The notes beneath the pieces are model-generated. The model saw nothing but the letters and a program-made list of their open reading frames with translations. It did no database searches and was not told the origin of the DNA. A stretch of 64,000 bases of DNA from Pirellulales bacterium (GTDB lineage Bacteria > Planctomycetota > Planctomycetia > Pirellulales > Lacipirellulaceae), in contig JAHBXQ010000002.1 in assembly GCA_019636345.1 (NCBI GenBank), positions 930,001 to 994,000 on the forward strand. Reading direction: 5' to 3'. Below are positions 25,801 to 33,787 of this stretch, one piece after another. Every line of letters starts with the position of its first letter. The stretch's first letter is position 1. The translations under genes and the position numbers were made by a program.

Positions 25801-28104
25801 GCGGTCGATTTGGCGGCGGCGAGCGACGATGATCTCGCCGAGCACGCGCTCAACCCCAACGACTGGTACGTGCGTCACGCGCGCCGGGTGCTGCAGGAAC
25901 GCGCGTCGGAGCGAGCCCTCGCCACGACCGCCCTCGCGCGACTGCGAAGAATCGTCTGCGAGCACGCCGACGAAACGCGCCGCTTGCGGGCCCTGTGGGC
26001 GTTGCATGCGACGAATAACCTCGATTCGCTACTCGTCTCGCAGTTGCTGCAGGACGCCAGCCCGCATGTTCGCGCTTGGACGATTCAAGCGGCTTTGGAT
26101 CGGCCGGATGCCAAGCACGCGGAACTGCTGCCCGCGTGGATCTCGCTGGCAACGAGCGATCCTTCGCCGGTCGTTCGCTTGGCCCTCGCTTCGGCCGTCG
26201 GACGTCTCCCGCTGAACGAGCGGTGGGAGACGCTCGACGCGCTGCTGGCTCATGGCGAGGATGCCGGGGATCACAACCTGCCGCTTTTGTACTGGTACGC
26301 CGCAGAGCCGTTGGCCGAAGTCAATCCCGAGCGGGCCTTGCAGTTGGCCATGAAACACGCGCGCGCCATGCCGCGCGTGCGGGACTTCATGATCCAGCGA
26401 ATCGGCGCGATCGACTCGGACGCGACCCGCGGCGTGCTGATCGCCGCTCTCGGGAACGCCTCCGACCGCGCCGGCCAGACGGCGATTCTGGCCGGCTTGC
26501 GGGCGGCGCTCAAAGGGCGTCGCAATGTGGCCGAACCCCCAGGCTGGAAGACGACCTACGCGAAGCTCGCCGCTGCGGACGACGAGGTGCGGACCCAAGC
26601 GACCGCGCTGGGGGTCGCGTTCGGCGATCGCCAGGCGATGCGCGCGCTGCGTGTCGTGGCCGGTTCGCCGTCAGCCGATCTGGCCGCGCGGCGGTCCGCC
26701 GTCGAGACGCTGCTCGACGCGGCGGATCCGGAACTGGTAGGCACGCTGTACGACCTGCTCGCCGACGCGGAACTTCGATCGGTTGCGCTCACAGGCTTGG
26801 CTCGCTACGACGCGGACGATACCCCGGCTAGACTGCTGGCGGTCTACGGGTCGCTCCCCCTTCACGAGCGACGCCAAGCGCTGGCGACGCTCGCCTCGCG
26901 CCCTGCGTACGGGTCGGCCCTGCTCGACGCGATGGCCGCGGGCCGCATCTCGCGAGCCGATCTCTCGGCCGACTTGGCTCGACAACTGCTGAATTTGCAG
27001 AACGACGCCGTCGCGGAGAAGCTCGCCGAGACCTGGGGGAGCCTTCGCACGACCCCGGACGAGAAGTTGCAGCAGATTCAACGGTATCGCGACCTCGTCA
27101 CTTCCGCGCCCCCGGACGCGGCCGACCCGATCCTCGGCCGGGCCGTGTTCACTCGCACGTGTCAGGCGTGTCATGTGCTGTACGGGGTCGGCGCGGCGAT
27201 CGGTCCCGATTTGACGGGATCGAATCGCTCGAATCTCGACTATCTTCTGGACAACATCGTCGACCCCGGCGCGCTGATCAGCAAGGAGTACCAAACGACG
27301 GTCGTGCTGACCGACGGCGGCCGGGTGCTGAGCGGCGTCGTCTCCGCCGAGGACGATCACTCGCTGACGCTCAAATCCGCGACCGAGACGATCACGATCC
27401 CCAAAGACGAAATCGACGACCGTTCGCTGAGCGAACTCTCGCTCATGCCCGAGAATCAGCTGCAGCAGTTCACCGACGAGGAGATCGTCTCGCTGATCGC
27501 TTACCTGCGGGGACGATCGCAAGCGCCGCTCTTGGCGTCGGCCGACGGGGCGCCGCCCCTGTTCAACGGCCAGGACTTGTCGGGCTGGCATGGGGACGAG
27601 GCGGTGTGGTCCGTGGAAGACGGCGAGATCGTCGGCCGCGCCGCCTCGGGATTGGCCCGCAATTCGTTCTTGGTCAGCGATCTGGCCGCAGACGATTTCG
27701 AGTTGACCATGGAGGTGAAGCTCGTCGACGACGCCGGCAACAGCGGCGTGCAGTTTCGCAGCCGCGAGACGGGCGACGGAGACGTGGCCGGGTATCAAGC
27801 CGACGTCGGTCCGGGCTGGTGGGGCAAGCTGTACGAAGAGCACGGCCGGGAACTGCTCTGGGACAAGCCCGGCGAAGCTCATGTCCGTCGCGGCGAGTGG
27901 AACAAGTACGTCGTCCGTGCCGAAGGGGCCCGAATTCGCACCTGGATCAACGACCAGCCGTGCGTCGATCTCGACGACCCCGCGGGGCGACGTCGCGGGG
28001 TGTTCGCACTGCAGGTCCACTCCGGCGGCCCGACTGAGGTGCGTTTTCGCCGCCTGGCGCTGACGCCACTTGGCCCGGGAGGATCCCGCGCAGGGAGCGA
28101 ATAG
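22813..28104 (+). CDS. Giant secreted multidomain protein: FG-GAP propeller, PVC-type dehydrogenase, HEAT repeats, cytochrome c, DUF1080
   Basis: 1763 residues with an N-terminal signal peptide. Domains in order: FG-GAP/VCBS propeller repeats with calcium loops (DIDGDGRLDLVAG, DVDGDGRLDLLEK, DLDGDGDNDVITS, DVDGDGVRDIVTG, DVDGDGLPDVFTS; about 50-390); a beta-sandwich (DFEAGDLSDWTATGDAF; about 445-600); a PVC-type membrane-bound dehydrogenase propeller (PAGFTATAFAAEPDVKQPIA, then DDRGRVWVAEAYEYPR; about 630-1000); HEAT-like repeats (about 1020-1400); a cytochrome c domain with haem motif C1450-QACH and IGPDLTGSNR; and a C-terminal DUF1080/3-keto-disaccharide hydrolase domain (LFNGQDLSGWHGDEAVWSVE; about 1580-1752). 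It follows the Gfo/Idh/MocA gene by 48 bp. The dehydrogenase-HEAT-cytochrome core is common in this phylum; the FG-GAP and DUF1080 ends make this one unusually complete. Confidence 0.85.
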   Translation: MNVQRAALAALMVATSAGATGAESGFRLHEFQRVRMSPEFVAEGAAVGDIDGDGRLDLVAGPYWYRGPEFLERREIYPPQAFDVDGYSDNFVAHVADFNGDGRQDVLVVGFPGAEAAWFENPGEGGGPWRRHLVLKGVDNESPLAVDLTGDGMPELVCMSRGRLGYALVDPANPTAPWTFRAVSPDRGYGPFTHGLGAGDVDGDGRLDLLEKTGWWRQPADREQGEEWTHHPVEFAGPGGAQMYAYDLDGDGDNDVITSLDAHAYGLVWHEQIVEDGVRKFLPRRIMGETPEENRYGVAFSQLHALELVDVDGDGVRDIVTGKRFWAHKEHDPGSLDPAVLYWFQTVRSPDGVEFVPRLIDGNSGVGTQFAVADVDGDGLPDVFTSNKKGTFLHRHQVRDVTAEQYAEAQPKPIGSAHPTIVAEPPQDAGPAGALEFVPLSPDGRRLNLDFEAGDLSDWTATGDAFKGQPIWGDTVHARRGDSVSGHLGDRWIGSYEVAGDAPQGTLSSSAFVISHPHISFYVGGGAAPETRVELVRQETGAVLLSASGQDSEQLRPVSFDVSDHLGKIAFVRIVDESSGPWGHVNFDHFRFHEAKPQISALESRILQTDDYPFAGLEAEEAAAAMKLPAGFTATAFAAEPDVKQPIAMALDDRGRVWVAEAYEYPRRAPEGKGRDRILVFADTDGDGRFDERTVFAEGLNLVSGLEVGFGGVWVGAAPYLLFIPDRDGDDVPDGEPQVLLDGWGYHDTHETLNAFIWGPDGWLYGCHGVFTHSLVGKPGAPASDRTPLNAAIWRYHPVRQAFEVFAHGTSNPWGVDFTDRGQAVCTACVIPHLFHVIQGARYQRQAGAHFNPFTFDDVKTIADHRHYLGDTPHSGNEKSDSAGGGHAHAGAMIYLGGAWPERYRGQVFMNNIHGQRLNMDVLEPHGSGLVGRHGPDFLLTQDRASQMLNMRYGPDGQMFVIDWYDMQACHHGDASLHDRSNGRIYKIFYGKPQSVAVDLAAASDDDLAEHALNPNDWYVRHARRVLQERASERALATTALARLRRIVCEHADETRRLRALWALHATNNLDSLLVSQLLQDASPHVRAWTIQAALDRPDAKHAELLPAWISLATSDPSPVVRLALASAVGRLPLNERWETLDALLAHGEDAGDHNLPLLYWYAAEPLAEVNPERALQLAMKHARAMPRVRDFMIQRIGAIDSDATRGVLIAALGNASDRAGQTAILAGLRAALKGRRNVAEPPGWKTTYAKLAAADDEVRTQATALGVAFGDRQAMRALRVVAGSPSADLAARRSAVETLLDAADPELVGTLYDLLADAELRSVALTGLARYDADDTPARLLAVYGSLPLHERRQALATLASRPAYGSALLDAMAAGRISRADLSADLARQLLNLQNDAVAEKLAETWGSLRTTPDEKLQQIQRYRDLVTSAPPDAADPILGRAVFTRTCQACHVLYGVGAAIGPDLTGSNRSNLDYLLDNIVDPGALISKEYQTTVVLTDGGRVLSGVVSAEDDHSLTLKSATETITIPKDEIDDRSLSELSLMPENQLQQFTDEEIVSLIAYLRGRSQAPLLASADGAPPLFNGQDLSGWHGDEAVWSVEDGEIVGRAASGLARNSFLVSDLAADDFELTMEVKLVDDAGNSGVQFRSRETGDGDVAGYQADVGPGWWGKLYEEHGRELLWDKPGEAHVRRGEWNKYVVRAEGARIRTWINDQPCVDLDDPAGRRRGVFALQVHSGGPTEVRFRRLALTPLGPGGSRAGSE

Positions 28105-28178
28105 CGTGAAACGTACTCGCTTGTGGTAGATCTCCGATTGGGCGCTGGCGTCAAGTCCGCGAGCGTACTGTCAATCGA

Positions 28179-28196
28179 TTCGCGATGAGTCGCGAA
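28179..28196. terminator. Hairpin between convergent genes, possible bidirectional terminator
   Basis: A perfect 7-bp stem, TTCGCGA/TCGCGAA, with loop TGAG sits between the stop of the giant gene and the stop of the STAS gene. There is no T-tract, so it is only a weak intrinsic terminator candidate. Confidence 0.4.
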
Positions 28197-28247
28197 CTTC
28201 GCGGGGCAAGCCAATTCACGCGGCGGTGCGCTGCGGTCGCACAACAT

Positions 28248-28610
28248 TCACCGGAACAGCCCGGTCTTCTGAAACGCCTTGCGGGCCGTCGCTTCGTCCG
28301 CGGCGATGTCGAACACCTTGTGGAGCTTGGTGATTTTGAAGACTTCGTAAATCTCCTTCGAGATGCCGCTCAGCTTCAGTTTCGCCCGGTATTCGGCGCA
28401 CTTCTTGTTGAGCTGCACCAGCTTTCCCAGGGCCGAAGAGGCCATGAACTTGACGTTCGAGAAGTCGAGGATCACCCGATCCTCGTCGCTCTTGCCCAGC
28501 ACTCCTTCGAGGTCCTTGAACATCCGCGCGAGGTGCTCGGGGTCGACGAGCCGTTCGTCGGCGATGGCGACCGTCAGGATGCCGTCTTTGGAAGCGGTGA
28601 CGAGGGACAT
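28248..28610 (-). CDS. STAS-domain protein (anti-sigma factor antagonist-like)
   Basis: A 120-residue single-domain protein. The STAS core is clear: RVILDFSNVKFMASSALGKL, with the phospho-acceptor serine expected at S58 or S59. Such proteins bind anti-sigma factors or serine kinases and are switched by phosphorylation. The start at 28610 is chosen since the upstream extension is arginine/serine-rich and unlike the family. No partner kinase or anti-sigma gene is adjacent; it is convergent with the giant dehydrogenase gene. Confidence 0.85.
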   Translation of the reverse strand: MSLVTASKDGILTVAIADERLVDPEHLARMFKDLEGVLGKSDEDRVILDFSNVKFMASSALGKLVQLNKKCAEYRAKLKLSGISKEIYEVFKITKLHKVFDIAADEATARKAFQKTGLFR

Positions 28611-29135
28611 GGCGGACTCGCTGCGGGGAGACGAGGAGCGGATCGAACTGCGACTTGCGCAATCTAGCACACGCCCGCCCGGCATGCACGCGGAATCCGC
28701 CGACGTCGGGGACCGAGGGCATCGTCATTGCCGAGCGTGCTGACGCTGCTGCCAAACCCAAACGCAAGCTCGCTTGGATCGGCAATCGGACGCGGAGCGC
28801 CTCGCATGTCGAGGCCTTGACTTGTGCCCTTCGGCGCTCCTTGGCAGCGTCACGGTCTTCATGCGAAGCATTCGGGAGGATCGGCGACGAAGCAACATAA
28901 CAAGAAGTATGGTGTGAAAGCCCCTGGTTTGCGTATTCAATGCGGAGCGGGGCTGAATGATGCAACCGCAAGCCAGACAGCTGCCGAAGCCGAATCTGCC
29001 GCGATTGCCGGAGAAGCAATGCGGATGTCCGCAAATGCGGTGATCGCCGAGCACGCGACTGCAATTTCGAGCGACGATCAACCGACGACTCGTTTGTAAG
29101 AATCAATTGGCGCCGTCCTTTCAATTTTCATGCAG

Positions 29136-29164
29136 TTGAATCTAGGGTTTGTGCGGATTGTATT
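29136..29164 (+). promoter_or_regulatory. Possible promoter of the RedB/kinase/regulator operon
   Basis: TTGAAT and TGTATT boxes are separated by 17 bp, each matching four of six consensus bases. The start would be near 29171, directly before the inverted repeat at 29175-29203. Confidence 0.35.
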
Positions 29165-29174
29165 GATTTGGCCG

Positions 29175-29203
29175 CGTGTGACATGGGGGGCCTGTCTCAC
29201 ACG
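29175..29203. repeat. Inverted repeat downstream of the predicted promoter (operator or leader hairpin)
   Basis: Arms CGTGTGA and TCACACG are perfect, 15 bp apart, with a G-rich loop. It sits about 125 bp before the TTG start of the RedB-like gene. Confidence 0.4.
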
Positions 29204-29329
29204 GATAGCGAAGCGACCTAAGCTTTGCTATTGGGAATTGGGAGGAACGCACAGACCGCTCAGCTTGTGATTCCGTTGAGGATGACGCTGCATTTGTTGG
29301 TCGTATTCCACAAAATGCGGAGGTGCGTC

Positions 29330-30004
29330 TTGGATAGCAAGATGACGGACAAGGAGTCGGAGAACGAAGGTCTGCTTCGGAAGCAAGTTGCTTCGACGTC
29401 AGGGGAGGCATTCTCGAAACCACGGGCCATTGTCACTTGCCTTTGGGTTATTGCATGCTTAGCGGCGTTTTTGTTCATACTCGTGTACAAACACGCCTCA
29501 GGAGCAACGGTCCAGCCTTGTGCGGAACGCGAGGCGGAACTGCCGAAGCGTCCGAACGACGCGCCCTACCGGCTCGTGATGGCCGCTCATCCTCGATGTC
29601 CTTGTACGACGGCGTCAGTCCGGCAAATCGAACGAATTCTCGCTCGATGCAGTACGCGCCTTGCCGTTACGGTTCTCGTCTATCGTCCGCTTGGAACTCC
29701 TCTGGAGTGGGGCCGCACCTCGCTCGTCACGAACCTTGAAGCGGCAAAATATGCGCAGATCGTCGAGGATGAGGACGGTCGTATCGCCGCCTCGCTTGGT
29801 CTGGGCGTTTCCGGGGCGGTCGTTTTGTACGGTCCAGACGGTCAATCGAAGTTCGCTGGGGGGATCACCCCGGGGCGCGGTCACGAGGGCGATTGTCGAG
29901 GAACAGACGTTATTCGGCTTGTCGTCGAGGGGAAGCAGACGTCGGCAAGCACCGCTCCCGTATATGGATGCAGTCTCAAGGACCCTTCAGAAGGACGACA
30001 GTAG
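29330..30004 (+). CDS. RedB-like membrane-anchored thioredoxin-fold protein
   Basis: A 224-residue protein. I chose the TTG at 29330 because a full ribosome-binding site, GGAGGTG (29319-29325), lies four bases upstream; the next ATG (29342) is too far from it. A hydrophilic 35-residue N-terminus is followed by one membrane helix (CLWVIACLAAFLFILVY). The outer domain has HPRCPCTTASVRQIERI, a CxC-like motif in a thioredoxin-type position, then VVLYGPDGQSKFAGGIT, RGHEGDC and VYGCSL. This pattern matches what I recall of RedB-like proteins, whose role is not well defined. It lies 3 bp before a histidine kinase gene and may be a redox or metal-sensing partner of it. Confidence 0.65.
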   Translation: MDSKMTDKESENEGLLRKQVASTSGEAFSKPRAIVTCLWVIACLAAFLFILVYKHASGATVQPCAEREAELPKRPNDAPYRLVMAAHPRCPCTTASVRQIERILARCSTRLAVTVLVYRPLGTPLEWGRTSLVTNLEAAKYAQIVEDEDGRIAASLGLGVSGAVVLYGPDGQSKFAGGITPGRGHEGDCRGTDVIRLVVEGKQTSASTAPVYGCSLKDPSEGRQ

Positions 30005-30007
30005 GCC

Positions 30008-31924
30008 ATGATTACACACGCTATGACCAAGGAGGAACGGAATCAGGCTGAATGCGTTTACCAGTCCCAGTTGAGCGCCCTGCGGCAGCAGACGAACCGA
30101 GTGTTGGTGCGTCTGCTGCTGTGCGAATGGGTTTTATCCGTCATTCTTGCGATCTGGGTGTCGCCAGTCGCATGGAGCGGAGCCGAGCATTCGCTCCACG
30201 TCCATGTCTTTGCCGGCGTCGTGTTGGGCGGAATCTTGGCGATATGGCCGGCCATGCTGGTTCGTTTCGCCAATGAGGATCGGTCGACGCGGTTTGTCGT
30301 GTGTACGGCGCAGGTCATGTTCTCTGCGCTCTTAATTCACCTGACGGGCGGCCGGATCGAAACGCATTTTCATGTGTTTGGATCGCTTGCAATCATCGCA
30401 TTCTATCGCGATCTGTGGGTGTTTCTGCCTGCTGTCGGCTTTGTGGCGATTGATCATCTTGTTCGCGGCGCATTCTGGCCGGAATCCGTCTACGGAGTGA
30501 TTGCCGCCGCCCCTTGGCGAACGTTTGAGCACACGGTCTGGGTGCTCTTTGAGACCGTATTTCTTCTCTGGGGCGTCGCTCAAAGTCAACGACAGTTGTG
30601 GACGCTGGCGCTTCTGCAAGTCTCATTGCAGCGTGAATGCAGTCTCCTGGAGATCCGCGTCGCGCAGCGAACTGCCGAGGCTCGAGAAAAGCAGATGCAT
30701 CTCGATTCTGTGCTCGCCGCTCTCCCCACGCCAATCTACTGGCAAAGCGTCGAGGGCAAATACGAGGGGTGCAACGCCGCTTTCGCGCGGCATCTCGGCC
30801 TTGTCGCCCCGCAGGACGTCGTCGGCAAGTCCGATCGAGATCTGCCCTGGCAAGCCGAATCGGAGGAAATGAATGCACGAGCGGTTTCAGACGTACTGAC
30901 GGCGACGGAGCCGCTGACGACGGAAGAGGTCCACCAGCTTCCAGACGGCCCCAAGACGGTGGTGGCGAGCCGCACTGTACTGGGTGCGACGACCGGCGAA
31001 CTCAAGGGCGTTCTTGGCACGTACACCGATATTACCGATCGTAAGGCCCTGGAAACGCAAGTTTTGCAACTCCAGAAACAGGAGGCGCTCGGCCAATTGG
31101 CGGCCGGAATCGCGCATGAAATCAATACGCCCATGCAATGCGTCAGCGGCAACGTAGAGTTTCTTAAGAATTCGTGCAATCGCCTGTTCGCCGTGATCGA
31201 CAGTTACACCAAAGCGCTTGACTTGCCCGAGAGAAATTGGCATGTGCGAATGGACGAGATCAACCAGGTCGTCAAAGCGACTCGGTTTGAGCATATTCGC
31301 GACCAAGTTCCCGAAGCAATCCAAGAGGCATCGGAAGCGGTTAAGAGAGTCATCGAGATCGTTCGGGCCATGAAGTCGATGTCGCATCCAGGAACGCAAG
31401 ACAGAGTCGGCGTCGACGTCAACGAGCTCATCAAGAACGCGGGGACCATCTCGCGCAATCGCTGGAAGGACTACGCCGACGTCCGTTACGAATTTGACGA
31501 GTCGATTGGCACCGCGTTCCTGTTCCCTGCCGAGATTAACCAAGTGCTGCTCAACATGATTGTCAATGCGGCTGACGCGATCGCCGAGAAGGGCGATGAA
31601 GGCAATCGCGGGACAATCACGATTCGTACCGCCCAGCAAAACTCCGACCTGTTGCTTGAAATCGAGGATACCGGATGCGGAATGTCTGACGAAGTGCGAA
31701 GGAGAATCTTCGAACCGTTCTTCACGACCAAGGACGTCGGCAAGGGAACGGGCCAAGGACTTGCCATAACCTACGACGCCATCGCGCGAAGGCATGGCGG
31801 AACGATCGAGGTGTCAAGTGCAGTCGGCCTTGGCACGACCTTCAGAATCCGACTCCCCCAGAGCCTGTCGAGCGTCGACGGCGAGTCGTGCGGACAAGAA
31901 GCGGTTGTCGCAGACGGGGCGTGA
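30008..31924 (+). CDS. Membrane sensor histidine kinase with PAS domain
   Basis: A 638-residue kinase. The N-terminal 200 residues hold five or six membrane helices, including the segment [20 protein letters not shown] then [16 protein letters not shown], a histidine-rich sensor found in several bacterial signalling proteins. A PAS domain follows (about 230-345, [20 protein letters not shown]). The HisKA-type dimerisation segment has the phospho-acceptor in [11 protein letters not shown] (H370). The HATPase_c domain shows N ([10 protein letters not shown]), G1 (EDTGCGMS), F (FEPFFTTK) and G2 (GTGQGLAI) boxes, all intact. It is the middle gene of the RedB-kinase-regulator operon. The signal is unknown. 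Confidence 0.88.
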   Translation: MITHAMTKEERNQAECVYQSQLSALRQQTNRVLVRLLLCEWVLSVILAIWVSPVAWSGAEHSLHVHVFAGVVLGGILAIWPAMLVRFANEDRSTRFVVCTAQVMFSALLIHLTGGRIETHFHVFGSLAIIAFYRDLWVFLPAVGFVAIDHLVRGAFWPESVYGVIAAAPWRTFEHTVWVLFETVFLLWGVAQSQRQLWTLALLQVSLQRECSLLEIRVAQRTAEAREKQMHLDSVLAALPTPIYWQSVEGKYEGCNAAFARHLGLVAPQDVVGKSDRDLPWQAESEEMNARAVSDVLTATEPLTTEEVHQLPDGPKTVVASRTVLGATTGELKGVLGTYTDITDRKALETQVLQLQKQEALGQLAAGIAHEINTPMQCVSGNVEFLKNSCNRLFAVIDSYTKALDLPERNWHVRMDEINQVVKATRFEHIRDQVPEAIQEASEAVKRVIEIVRAMKSMSHPGTQDRVGVDVNELIKNAGTISRNRWKDYADVRYEFDESIGTAFLFPAEINQVLLNMIVNAADAIAEKGDEGNRGTITIRTAQQNSDLLLEIEDTGCGMSDEVRRRIFEPFFTTKDVGKGTGQGLAITYDAIARRHGGTIEVSSAVGLGTTFRIRLPQSLSSVDGESCGQEAVVADGA

Positions 31925-32000
31925 CAAGTCGATTTCGCTTGCAGGTGCAAGCGGCACGCATCAGCAGGAACAGCAGATCGCTATTCACTAGGGGCCATCC

Positions 32001-33212
32001 ATGACCGCCAAGATTCTCTTCGTCGACGACGACCCGACCTTGCTTCGCAGCATCGAGCGCAATCTCTGTATGGATTATGATATCGAGCTGGCCGAGTCGG
32101 GCAGCGAGGGGCTGACGAAGATTGCATCTACGGAAGCGTATTCGGTCGTAGTCAGCGACATGCGGATGCCGAAAATGAACGGCATTCAGTTCATCAACGA
32201 GGCCCGTAAGATTGCCCCTGACACTGTCTACATCATGTTGACAGGCAATCAGGACGTGAACACGGCGACTCAGGCCGTCAACGAAGGGAACGTCTTTCGA
32301 TTCCTCAACAAGCCTTGTCAGATGGAGGATATCCGCAAGACGCTCGAGTTGGCGCAGCGGCAGTACGAACTTGTCGTCGGGGAGAAACAGCTTCTGCATC
32401 GGACGTTCGTCGGCGCCGTCGGGGTGCTGACGGACGTCATCGAGTCCTTGCAGCCGAACCTTGTGCAGCAGTCGGGGCGTGTCGGCGCAGTCGTGAAGGA
32501 GCTTGAGGGTCGACTTGACATTCCCGAACGTTGGGAAAGTCGCCTCGCCGGTCGGCTGGCGTTCCTGGGGTTGGCGCTGCTTCCCGACCCCTTGCAGCGT
32601 CAGTTCTGTTTTCTGTCCCCCGTGGATCCGGAAGCTCCTCAGCTCATGGGAGCCGTTGCCGAATCTTCCGCGCGCCTGATCGAGAGAATTCCGCGACTTG
32701 ACGATGTTGCGCAGATTATTCGGCTTCAATTACAGGTTGACGGGCAATTGCCTTCCGGCGGAGATGAACGCCAACGGAATCTGAAGTTGGCTGCGGCGCT
32801 GTTGAGGATTGGCACTCACTGGGCGGCGCTGATTGGCAACGGCATGAACAATACCGCTGCAGTCCAAGAATTGAAACAGGCTTTTCCGAAGATCGATCCT
32901 CGTCTGTGCATTGCCTTGAGCGAGATGGACGAAGATGCGTCCAGCCCGGAGACGGTCGAGGTGGATGTGGATCACTTGCGAGAGGGAATGATCATTGCCA
33001 CCGACGTCGTGTCGCCGGACGGTGCGCTGTTGCTACGCAAAGGGCGCCGGCTTACCCGCGCCGTGATCGAGAAGATCCATTTGCACTCCTCGGATTCGCG
33101 AAAAAGGCGAATGCTGACCGTGGTGAAGTTGCCTGAGGATCAATACGGGGCTTTCCCCCTCCGCTCGCCAGGAATCGGCTCCTTTGCGGTGAACGAAAAT
33201 GCCTTTGGCTAG
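32001..33212 (+). CDS. Response regulator with degenerate HD-GYP-like output domain
   Basis: A 403-residue protein. The receiver domain is complete (acidic pocket DDD at 9-11, phospho-acceptor D53 in VVSDMRMPKMNG, T81, K104). The output region aligns in style with RpfG-type HD-GYP domains, but the metal motif is lost: where AALLHDIGK is expected it reads AGRLAFLGLALLP, and no GYP is present. It is therefore probably a protein-protein or ligand-binding output, not a cyclic-di-GMP phosphodiesterase. It follows the kinase by 76 bp and is the obvious partner. The base composition is lower in GC than neighbouring genes. Confidence 0.8.
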   Translation: MTAKILFVDDDPTLLRSIERNLCMDYDIELAESGSEGLTKIASTEAYSVVVSDMRMPKMNGIQFINEARKIAPDTVYIMLTGNQDVNTATQAVNEGNVFRFLNKPCQMEDIRKTLELAQRQYELVVGEKQLLHRTFVGAVGVLTDVIESLQPNLVQQSGRVGAVVKELEGRLDIPERWESRLAGRLAFLGLALLPDPLQRQFCFLSPVDPEAPQLMGAVAESSARLIERIPRLDDVAQIIRLQLQVDGQLPSGGDERQRNLKLAAALLRIGTHWAALIGNGMNNTAAVQELKQAFPKIDPRLCIALSEMDEDASSPETVEVDVDHLREGMIIATDVVSPDGALLLRKGRRLTRAVIEKIHLHSSDSRKRRMLTVVKLPEDQYGAFPLRSPGIGSFAVNENAFG

Positions 33213-33214
33213 TA

Positions 33215-33235
33215 TGCCGGCGGGTTCGCGGCATT
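33215..33235. terminator. Hairpin after the response regulator gene
   Basis: ATGCCG/CGGCAT stem (6 bp) with a 9-base loop, two bases after the stop and before the convergent mscL end. It is short and lacks a T-run. Confidence 0.3.
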
Positions 33236-33280
33236 TGCGCGAGTTGCGATAGCCCAGGACTTCCGGACAGCGCGAGCGGA

Positions 33281-33673
33281 TTAGCGCTTCGCCAGCGCGT
33301 CGCGAATCTCTCGCAGCAGCACGACGTCTTCCGGAGGCGCCGCGGGGGCCGCTTGCTCCTTTTTCTTCAGCGTGTTCATCGCCTTGATGACAAGGAACAG
33401 CGCGAAGGCCACGATGACGAAATCCAGCAAGGCCTGAGCGACGGCGCCCCAGCCGATGGATGCCGAGCTTCCTCCTTCCACCACCGGGGGCAGTTGCCAG
33501 GCCATATCCGACACGTCGGAATTGCCGGTCAGATAGGCGGTCAGCGGCGCGAAGACTTTTTCCACGAGCGACGTGACGATCTTCCCGAACGCCCCGCCGA
33601 TGACGATGCCGACGGCCATGTCGACCACGTTGCCGCGCATGGCGAACTCTTTGAACTCTTTCAGCATGCCCAT
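33281..33673 (-). CDS. mscL: Large-conductance mechanosensitive channel MscL
   Basis: A 130-residue channel. The N-terminus MGMLKEFKEFAMRGNVVDMA leads into TM1 (VGIVIGGAFGKIVTSLV), the MscL hallmark with its glycine-rich pore helix. A periplasmic loop, TM2 (LLDFVIVAFALFLVIKAM) and a charged C-terminal helix (LLREIRDALAKR) follow. The start at 33673 has AAGGA eight bases upstream. It acts as an emergency pressure valve under hypo-osmotic shock. It is a single gene, convergent with the response regulator. Confidence 0.95.
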   Translation of the reverse strand: MGMLKEFKEFAMRGNVVDMAVGIVIGGAFGKIVTSLVEKVFAPLTAYLTGNSDVSDMAWQLPPVVEGGSSASIGWGAVAQALLDFVIVAFALFLVIKAMNTLKKKEQAAPAAPPEDVVLLREIRDALAKR

Positions 33674-33787
33674 GTGGGGAATCCTTCGCAGGGGTCCGAG
33701 GAACGCAAACGGCGCGTCGCGATGCAACCTGCTTGGACGAGCCACGCGCAGGCGAATCCCCCCAATGCGGGGGTGCGCCGGCGAGTT

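Larger units (their letters stand above)
28611..29329. other. Long intergenic region before the RedB/kinase operon
   Basis: About 720 bp without a supportable gene. The half near 29100-29330 is clearly less GC-rich than the rest of the window and contains a predicted promoter (29136-29164) and an inverted repeat (29175-29203). I see no tRNA or mobile-element remnant. Confidence 0.55.

Noticed and set aside
28611-29329. Small genes or a tRNA in the gap before the RedB-like gene
   Set aside because: Short frames lack ribosome-binding sites and motifs, and no cloverleaf with a CCA-end pattern was seen.
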